A stretch of 64,000 bases of DNA from NCBI RefSeq assembly GCF_000381765.1, contig NZ_KB907081.1, forward strand, positions 98,517-162,516, read 5' to 3'. Numbering within the stretch: the first letter of the stretch is position 1; each line of letters begins with the position of its first letter. Below are positions 58,889 to 64,000 of this stretch, piece by piece. The notes under the pieces are model-generated. The model worked only from the letters and a program-made list of their open reading frames with translations, had not been told where the DNA came from and made no database searches. Source of the stretch: [Zimmermannella] faecalis ATCC 13722 (GTDB lineage: Bacteria; Actinomycetota; Actinomycetes; Actinomycetales; Microbacteriaceae). The position numbers were made by a program, and so were the translations under genes.

Positions 58889-59833
58889 CTAGCCTCGCGC
58901 CGCGAGTGCGCGGTCGACCTCGTCGCGCGTCGGGATCGACTCGGATGCGCCGGGGCGGGTCGCCGCGAGCGAGCCGGCCGCGAGTGCTCGCGTGACGGAT
59001 TCCCGCAGGTCGACGCCCGCCGCGAGCGCGGCGCCGAGGTGGCCCGCGAACGAGTCGCCCGCCGCCGTCGTGTCGACCGCCTCGATGGCGGCCGCGGGAA
59101 GGTGCTCGGCTCCGGAACCGGTGACGAGGGTGGCCCCGGCCGCGCCGCGCGTGATGAGCGCGACCCGAACGCCGCGCTCGAGGAACCACCGCCCGGCGCG
59201 CTCCGCCGAGGCGTCGTCGGTCACCTCGATGCCCGAGAGCAGGCCGGCCTCGTGCTCGTTCGGGGTGATCACCTCGACGTTGTTCCAGAGTGAGGCGGGC
59301 AGCTCCTGCGCGGGCGCGGGGTCGAGCACGACCCGCAGGCCGAGATGGGCGGCCTCGGCGGCCACGGCGACGACCGTCTCGAGCGGCACCTCGAGTTGCA
59401 GCAGCAGGGCCGCGCCCTCGGAGGCGATCGCGCGCAGGCTCGCGACCGCGCGCTCGGGAGTGAGGGCGGTGTTCGCGCCCGGAATCACGAAGATCGAGTT
59501 GTCGCCGCTCGCGGTATCGACGCGGATGTGCGCGATGCCGGTCGCCCCGTCAACCTCGTGCAGCTCGCCGAGGCCGACCCCGGCGTCGCGCAGCGCGTCG
59601 GTCGCGACGCCGCCGAACGTGTCGTTGCCGACGCAGCCGACGAATCGCGTCGTCGCGCCCGCACGTGCCGCGGCGACCGCCTGGTTCGCGCCCTTGCCGC
59701 CGAGTCCCATCGCGAAGCGGTCGCCGGTGCGGGTCTCCCCCGCGCTCGGCACGGGCGTGCCCGTCGCGGTGAGGTCGACGTTGACGCTGCCGACGACGAT
59801 GACGTCGCCGCTCGACGCTTCGGAGTTCGACAT
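58889..59833 (-). CDS. rbsK: Ribokinase
   Basis: 314 residues, PfkB family. Signature 1 GGKGANQAVAAARAGA (about 45-60), dimer/lid strands near VGSVNVDLT, monovalent-ion/anion-hole motif DTTAAGDSFAGHLGAAL (about 250-266) with the catalytic Asp. NAPAQELP-type segment LDPAPAQELP (about 175). No rbs transporter is adjacent. GAGGAGG precedes the ATG at 59833. Lies 99 bp upstream of the GH13 gene on the same strand. Confidence 0.88.
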   Translation of the reverse strand: MSNSEASSGDVIVVGSVNVDLTATGTPVPSAGETRTGDRFAMGLGGKGANQAVAAARAGATTRFVGCVGNDTFGGVATDALRDAGVGLGELHEVDGATGIAHIRVDTASGDNSIFVIPGANTALTPERAVASLRAIASEGAALLLQLEVPLETVVAVAAEAAHLGLRVVLDPAPAQELPASLWNNVEVITPNEHEAGLLSGIEVTDDASAERAGRWFLERGVRVALITRGAAGATLVTGSGAEHLPAAAIEAVDTTAAGDSFAGHLGAALAAGVDLRESVTRALAAGSLAATRPGASESIPTRDEVDRALAARG

Positions 59834-59899
59834 GCGCACCTGCCTCCTCGATTCCGCTGGCTGCGAGTTCATCGCACGCTACGAAGCCAACCTACGCCG

Positions 59900-59975
59900 C
59901 CCATCCGTCGCGCGTTGCATCCGTCGCCGTGCATCCGTCGCCGTGCACCCGACCGCGTGCATCCGGCGCTGTCCA
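59900..59975. repeat. Short degenerate tandem repeat upstream of rbsK
   Basis: About five imperfect copies of a 14-base unit GCATCCGTCGCCGT occur in a row. They lie in the 660-bp region 59834-60493, which holds no convincing gene. Confidence 0.6.
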
Positions 59976-59988
59976 TCCGACAACCCCA

Positions 59989-60053
59989 TCGCTAACTGAC
60001 GGCAACTTGCAGGAATCTCAACCGAGAAACCGCAAATTACCGTCAGTCCGCGA
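59989..60053. repeat. Stem-loop repeat, copy R1
   Basis: Core 59996-60046 (51 bases): CTGACGGCAACTTGC and GCAAATTACCGTCAG as arms (one loss of pairing relative to R2) around a 21-base loop (AGGAATCTCAACCGAGAAACC). Outer flanks TCGCTAA/CCGCGA partly extend the stem. Confidence 0.85.
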
Positions 60054-60153
60054 AGAAGAGAGCGAAGAGATGGACCCGGCCGGATTGACTGGACAGGCGC
60101 AACCTCGGGCGGGCAGGCGGGGCAGACTCAGCCCCACCCATCCGGCAACCACC

Positions 60154-60220
60154 TTCGCTGACTGACGGCAACTTGCAGGAATCTCAACCGAAAAGCCGCA
60201 AATTGCCGTCAGTTAGCGAA
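60154..60220. repeat. Stem-loop repeat, copy R2
   Basis: The longest and best-paired copy: 23-base arms (60154-60176 and 60198-60220) with two mismatched positions, loop AGGAATCTCAACCGAAAAGCC. The core is 60162-60212. R1, R2 and R3 are in the same orientation, 166 and 204 bp apart. Confidence 0.85.
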
Positions 60221-60269
60221 GAAGAGATCGAAGGATGGGAGCGTGCCGAAAGTCGGGCGGAAGCTGGCG

Positions 60270-60323
60270 GGGCCGTGCAAATGAGCAGGGCCGGGCAGAA
60301 GAGCGGGGCCGGGCAAATGAGCA
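60270..60323. repeat. Three tandem 18-bp repeats
   Basis: GGGCCGTGCAAATGAGCA, GGGCCGGGCAGAAGAGCG and GGGCCGGGCAAATGAGCA follow one another between R2 and R3. Unit identity is 14-17 of 18. Confidence 0.75.
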
Positions 60324-60358
60324 GTGCCGACTCAGCCGCGCGCATCCGACCACCACCA

Positions 60359-60423
60359 TCGCTGACTGACGGCAACTTGCGGGATTCTCAACCGAAAAGC
60401 CGCAAATTGCCGTCAGTTCGCGG
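60359..60423. repeat. Stem-loop repeat, copy R3
   Basis: Core 60366-60416; arms identical to R2, loop differing at two positions (GGGATTCTCAACCGAAAAGCC). It ends 71 bases before the decayed SDR gene. Confidence 0.85.
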
Positions 60424-60493
60424 AGAAAAGAGGCGGCGGATAGGCGGAGCAAGCTCAGCGTCGGTGCGCTCACCCGCGGATGCGGCACCGGGC

Positions 60494-61293
60494 TCAGCGG
60501 CGGGCGGGGACCGCCGCGGCCACCGCATCCGCCACTGTCGGGTGCGTGAACTCGAACCCGCTCTCGACGAGTCGGGTCGGCTGCACGTCGGCGTCGGCGA
60601 GCAGGAGCGAGTCGGCAGCGCGGCGCCCGAGCGCGGCCCGCAGGCCCCACTTCGGCACCGGCAGCGCATAGGGCCGGCGCAGCCGCTGCGCGAGCTCGCG
60701 ACCGAGGTCGTTCGACGTCGCCGGGGTCGGCCCGGCGAGGTTCACTGGCCCGGTCAGGCCAGTGTCGATGACGTGGCGGATCGCCCGCACCTCGTCGTCG
60801 AGCGAGATCCACGGCATGACCTGACGCCCGCTGCCGAGCGGGCCGCTCACCCCGAGCTTCGTCAGCCTGAGCAGCGGCTTCAGCACGCCGTCGGCGTGCA
60901 CGAGCGGCGCCGTGCGCAGTAGCGTGACCCGAACGTCCGGCCCCGCGAGCAGGGCCGAGGCCGACACGAAGGCCGGCGCGTCGCTGCCGAGCGCCCGCAG
61001 CGCATCCGCGAGCACACGCGTCGGGCGCAGTCGCGAGCGGCGCAGCTTCGTGGCGTAGGCCGGGGTCCACGGCAGGCGGCCCATGCTCGCGCCGCAGAGG
61101 TTGATGACCGCCTTGCCGCCCGCGAGGATGCTCGGGTCGAGCGGCTCGAAGTTCGCGAGCCGCTGCACCTCGTCGGGCGACTCGGCGGGGCGGCGCACGA
61201 GCCGCACGACGGTCGCGCCGTCGCGGCGCAGCGACTCGGTGAGGGCGCGCCCGATCAGCCGGAGGCACCCGCGATCACGTATCGATCGGTCAT
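60494..61293 (-). pseudogene. Decayed TIGR01777-type SDR (NAD-dependent epimerase-like) gene
   Basis: The true start is the ATG at 61293 (MTDRYVIAGASG), overlapping the MMPL stop in ATGA. After GASG one base is missing (near 61260): the open frame hits TGA, while the next frame continues correctly as LIGRALTESLRRDGATVVRL and stays open to 60494. In addition, FVSASA is joined directly to a segment leading into VRVTLLRTAPLV; relatives have roughly 40-45 residues here, including GYYG with the active-site Tyr. The C-terminus (SGPLGSGRQVMPWISLDDEV, and FEFTHPTVADAV) is normal. Both lesions argue for loss of function. Confidence 0.78.
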
Positions 61294-63494
61294 GAGTTTT
61301 CCTTTCGCGCGAGCTTCGACGGCCACCACACTGCGCGGCCGACGTCGGTGAACAGCGCGGGCACGAGCAGCGCGCGCACGAGGAACGTGTCGAGCAGCAC
61401 GCCGAACGCGACGATGAACGCGAGCTGCGCGAGGAACAGAATCGGAATCACCGCGAGCGCCGCGAACGTCGCGGCGAGCACGAGCCCGGCCGACGTGATG
61501 ACCCCGCCCGTCACGGCGAGGCCGCGGAAAATGCCCTCGCGCGTGCCGTGCAGCTTCGTCTCTTCGCGCACCCGAGTCATGAGGAAGATGTTGTAGTCGA
61601 TGCCGAGCGCGACGAGGAACACGAAGCCGTACAGGGGCACGGCCGCGTCGGCGCCCGGGAAGTCGAACACGCCGTTGAACACGAGGGCGGCGACCCCAAG
61701 TGCCGTGCCGAACGAGAGCACCGTCGTGAGCACGAGCAGCACCGGTGCGAGCACCGAGCGCAGCAGCAGCATGAGAATCAGCAGAATCACGACGAGCACT
61801 GACGGGATGATGAGGTTGCGGTCGTGAATCGACGCGGTGTTCGTGTCGATCGCGGTGGCGGTGACGCCGCCGACGAGCGCGTCAAGCCCCGCGTCGGCGA
61901 GCGCCTCGCGCACCTCGAGCACGGTCGATTGGGCCGCGTCGGAGTCGGCGGCGTCGGTGAGCGTGCCCTGCAGCAACACCTGCCCGTCGACCTCGGTGGG
62001 TTCGGGTGCGGGGGCGCCGGGCGGGCCGGATGCGCCAATCCCGTCGGCGGTGACCGGCGCGGTGCCGGCGGGGCTCGCGTCGCTCACGACCGCGACGCTC
62101 GCGATGCCGTCGCGCTCGAGCAGCACGTCGGCGGTCGCCTGCAGCGAGTCGGCGTCGACGACGACGTTGACGGGGCTGCCCGAGCCGCCCGGGAAGTGCT
62201 CGCCGAGGGCGGCCTGCCCGTCGCGGGCCTGAGACGACGCGAGCACGAGGTCGGACTGCGGCACGCCGTGCGCCTGCAGCTGCGTGACCCCGGCGGCGCC
62301 GGCGAGCAGCACGAGCGACGTCACGATCCAGATCATGCGGGGGCGGCGTTGAATGCCGCGACCAAGCCGCGCCCAGGCGCCGGTGGGTTCGCTCGCGGGG
62401 CGCTCATCCTCGCCCTCTGCGTATGCCGGGCCCTCGGCGTGCGCCGGCACGTACTTCGGTCGGCGCGGCCAGAACGCGGCGCGGCCGAACGCGTAGAGCA
62501 CGGCGGGCAGCAGCGTGATGGCCGAGAGCATCGCGAACGCGATGCCGATCGCGGCGACGGGCCCGAGCGTGCTGTTCGACTTCAGGTCGCTGAGCAGTAG
62601 GCACAGCAGGCCCGCGATGACCGTGCCGCCCGACGCGAGAATCGGCTCGATCGCGCCGCGCAGGGCCCGCCACGTCGCCCGCCACTTGTCGGTCGTGTGC
62701 CGCAGCTCCTCGCGGAACCGCGCGACGTAGAGCAGCGAATAGTCGGTCGCGGCGCCGATCACGAGAATGAAGAGGATGCCCTGGGTCTGGCCGCTCAGCA
62801 GCAGCACTCCGGCCTTCGCGAGCCACCACACGGCGAGCAGCGCGACGGTGAGCGCGAACAGGCTCGTCGCGAGCACCGCGATCGGCAGCAGCAGCGAGCG
62901 GTACACGACGATGAGGATGACGAACACCGCGAGCAGCGCGACGAGCAGCAGCACGCCGTCGATGCCCGAGAACGCCTCGATGAGATCGGCCGAGAATCCG
63001 GCTGGCCCGGTCACGTACGCCGTGACGTCGTCGGGGGCCACCTCGTCGAGCTTCGCCGAGATCGCCTCGACGACGTCGCCGATGTCGGCGTCGCTCGCGA
63101 TCGGCACGAACGCCTGCGCCGCGAGGCCGTCGTCGCTCGGAATCACGGGAGAGACCTCGTCGGCGACCCCCTCGAGCTCGGGCAGCGCGGCGATCGCGTC
63201 GCCGAGGTCGGCGAGGGCCGCCTCGTCGAGCTCGGTGTCGGCGGTGAACACGATGACGGCGGGCAGCACGTCGGCGTCGGTGAAGTCGGCCGCGAGCTCC
63301 TGCACGCGCGTCGCGTCGGCCGACTCGGGCAGGTACGCGGTCTGGTCGTTCGACGACACCTCGCTCACCTTGCCGAAGTATGGTCCGCCGATGCTCGCGC
63401 CGACCAGCCAGACGAGGATGAGCGCGGCGGGCAAGACAATGCGCAGCCATTTCGGCACGCCGGTGCGCTTCGGCTGGGTTCGAGCGTGGGTCAT
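61290..63494 (-). CDS. MMPL family RND transporter
   Basis: 734 residues from the ATG at 63494. Twelve predicted transmembrane helices in the MMPL arrangement: helix 1 (about 17-36), a large extracytoplasmic loop, helices 2-6 (about 175-345), helix 7 near 390, a second loop, helices 8-12 (about 555-715). GAATDYSLLYVARFREEL (about 260-277) and LGIDYNIFLMTRVREE (about 622-637) carry the paired Asp-Tyr proton-relay motifs. Cargo unknown (lipid, siderophore or drug). ATGA overlap with the decayed SDR gene downstream. The 131-bp gap to the MFS gene contains the divergent promoters. Confidence 0.92.
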   Translation of the reverse strand: MTHARTQPKRTGVPKWLRIVLPAALILVWLVGASIGGPYFGKVSEVSSNDQTAYLPESADATRVQELAADFTDADVLPAVIVFTADTELDEAALADLGDAIAALPELEGVADEVSPVIPSDDGLAAQAFVPIASDADIGDVVEAISAKLDEVAPDDVTAYVTGPAGFSADLIEAFSGIDGVLLLVALLAVFVILIVVYRSLLLPIAVLATSLFALTVALLAVWWLAKAGVLLLSGQTQGILFILVIGAATDYSLLYVARFREELRHTTDKWRATWRALRGAIEPILASGGTVIAGLLCLLLSDLKSNSTLGPVAAIGIAFAMLSAITLLPAVLYAFGRAAFWPRRPKYVPAHAEGPAYAEGEDERPASEPTGAWARLGRGIQRRPRMIWIVTSLVLLAGAAGVTQLQAHGVPQSDLVLASSQARDGQAALGEHFPGGSGSPVNVVVDADSLQATADVLLERDGIASVAVVSDASPAGTAPVTADGIGASGPPGAPAPEPTEVDGQVLLQGTLTDAADSDAAQSTVLEVREALADAGLDALVGGVTATAIDTNTASIHDRNLIIPSVLVVILLILMLLLRSVLAPVLLVLTTVLSFGTALGVAALVFNGVFDFPGADAAVPLYGFVFLVALGIDYNIFLMTRVREETKLHGTREGIFRGLAVTGGVITSAGLVLAATFAALAVIPILFLAQLAFIVAFGVLLDTFLVRALLVPALFTDVGRAVWWPSKLARKENS

Positions 63495-63612
63495 GCAGCT
63501 CCAATGGTCGTCACAAGTCTTCTCGGCGTGGCGGCGCGCGTCAAGTTCGCCGCGCCCGCAGCGCACCGTCTGTATCGCCGCGCCCGCATCGCCGCACCGG
63601 ACCGGACCGGAC

Positions 63613-63618
63613 CGCTAC
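63613..63618 (+). promoter_or_regulatory. -10 box of a leaderless transcript
   Basis: TACGAT is seven bases before the ATG at 63626. Confidence 0.45.
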
Positions 63619-63625
63619 GATCGCG

Positions 63626-64000
63626 CACATGACCGAACGCACGCCAGGCCCCGACTCGACCGCTCGGCGTGCGCGGCTCGCCGTCGCCGCGATGTTCCTC
63701 ACGAACGGCGCGCTGTTCGCGAACCTGATTCCGCGCCTGCCCGAGCTGAAGGCGCAGCTCGCGCTCGACAACACGGCGTACGGCCTCGTCGTCATCGCGT
63801 TCCCGTTCGGCGCGATCGTCGCGGGGCTCGCGGCCGCGGCGGCGATTCGCCGGTTCGGTTCGTCCGCGGTGTCGTGCGGCGCGACGCTGGGCATCAGCCT
63901 CGCGCTGCTCGCCGCCGGGCTCGCGCCGAACGTCGTGCTGCTGATGCTCGCGCTGTTCCTCGGCGGGGCGATGGATGCGCTCGCCGACGTCGGGCAGAAC
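63626..64000 (+). CDS. MFS transporter, N-terminal part (cut by window end)
   Basis: 125 codons visible, running off the window. Four hydrophobic segments of a major facilitator protein, starting ARLAVAAMFLTNGALFANL, with LPELKAQLALDNTAYGLVVI typical of the fucose-permease-like/YbjJ branch. The start is the ATG at 63626 with TACGAT seven bases upstream. Substrate unknown. Confidence 0.82.

Noticed and set aside
59989..60423. CRISPR-like look of R1-R3 (repeats with spacers)
   Set aside because: Only three copies, spacers of unequal length (115 and 153 bases between cores), large internal stem-loop, and no cas genes.

Overview
The window is a dense stretch of high-GC (roughly 70 percent) actinobacterial chromosome. 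Gene content and order (smc, mutM, rnc, rpmF, DUF177, coaD, recG, rsmD, thiL, DUF3515, ddl, gpsA, plsC, murA, leuDC), methylcitrate-cycle genes, a RamA-type regulator beside an acetate symporter, and frequent leaderless start codons preceded by TAnnnT boxes point to Micrococcales, most likely Microbacteriaceae. The genus cannot be fixed from this sequence alone. There is no rRNA, insertion sequence, phage or CRISPR array. One tRNA (Glu, CTC) is present.

Layout. 1-801: 5' part of ftsY (minus strand). 841-2592: a frameshifted histidine-phosphatase gene, then a manganese (yybP-ykoY) riboswitch controlling a TerC-family exporter. 2671-6965: methylcitrate operon (GntR, prpD, prpB, prpC). 7064-10043: RamA-like regulator divergent from a DUF485/acetate-symporter pair. 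10054-14577: LLM monooxygenase, LysE exporter, DUF3516 RNA helicase. 14630-17369: His-rich membrane protein, PCu(A)C copper lipoprotein and Tat-exported DyP peroxidase. 17397-20507: FMN riboswitch and ribD-ribE-ribB-ribH. 20557-25540: small unknowns, and a GntR/nitrilase/APC permease module. 25645-34997: smc, a small accessory patch rich in repeats, then mutM-rnc-rpmF-DUF177-coaD. 35076-44790: CopC protein, recG, a transglutaminase/DUF58/MoxR operon, rsmD, thiL and DUF3515. 44886-51556: a tightly overlapping leuC-leuD-murA-plsC-gpsA-ddl operon behind a leucine-codon leader peptide. 51612-56397: PP2C phosphatase, tRNA-Glu, metallo-hydrolase, aldo/keto reductase, iron-box-controlled siderophore-interacting protein, alcohol dehydrogenase. 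56567-64000: GH13 enzyme, ribokinase, a repeat-filled 660-bp gap, a decayed SDR gene, an MMPL transporter, and the start of an MFS transporter.

The most unusual material lies between genes. A roughly 90-bp structured element occurs in two full and two half copies, three of them in consecutive gaps at 30.7-31.9 kb. Two perfect, nearly loop-free palindromes (68 and 64 bp, unrelated sequences) sit between converging genes. A third family of stem-loop repeats occurs three times at 60.0-60.4 kb. Both riboswitches are followed by hairpins that bury the Shine-Dalgarno sequence. The leu leader combines a leaderless peptide containing a Leu-Leu-Leu run with mutually exclusive pairings. Three genes are visibly damaged: the phosphatase (+1 in a C6 run), a maleylpyruvate-isomerase-like gene (internal deletion) and a TIGR01777-type SDR (frameshift plus internal deletion).
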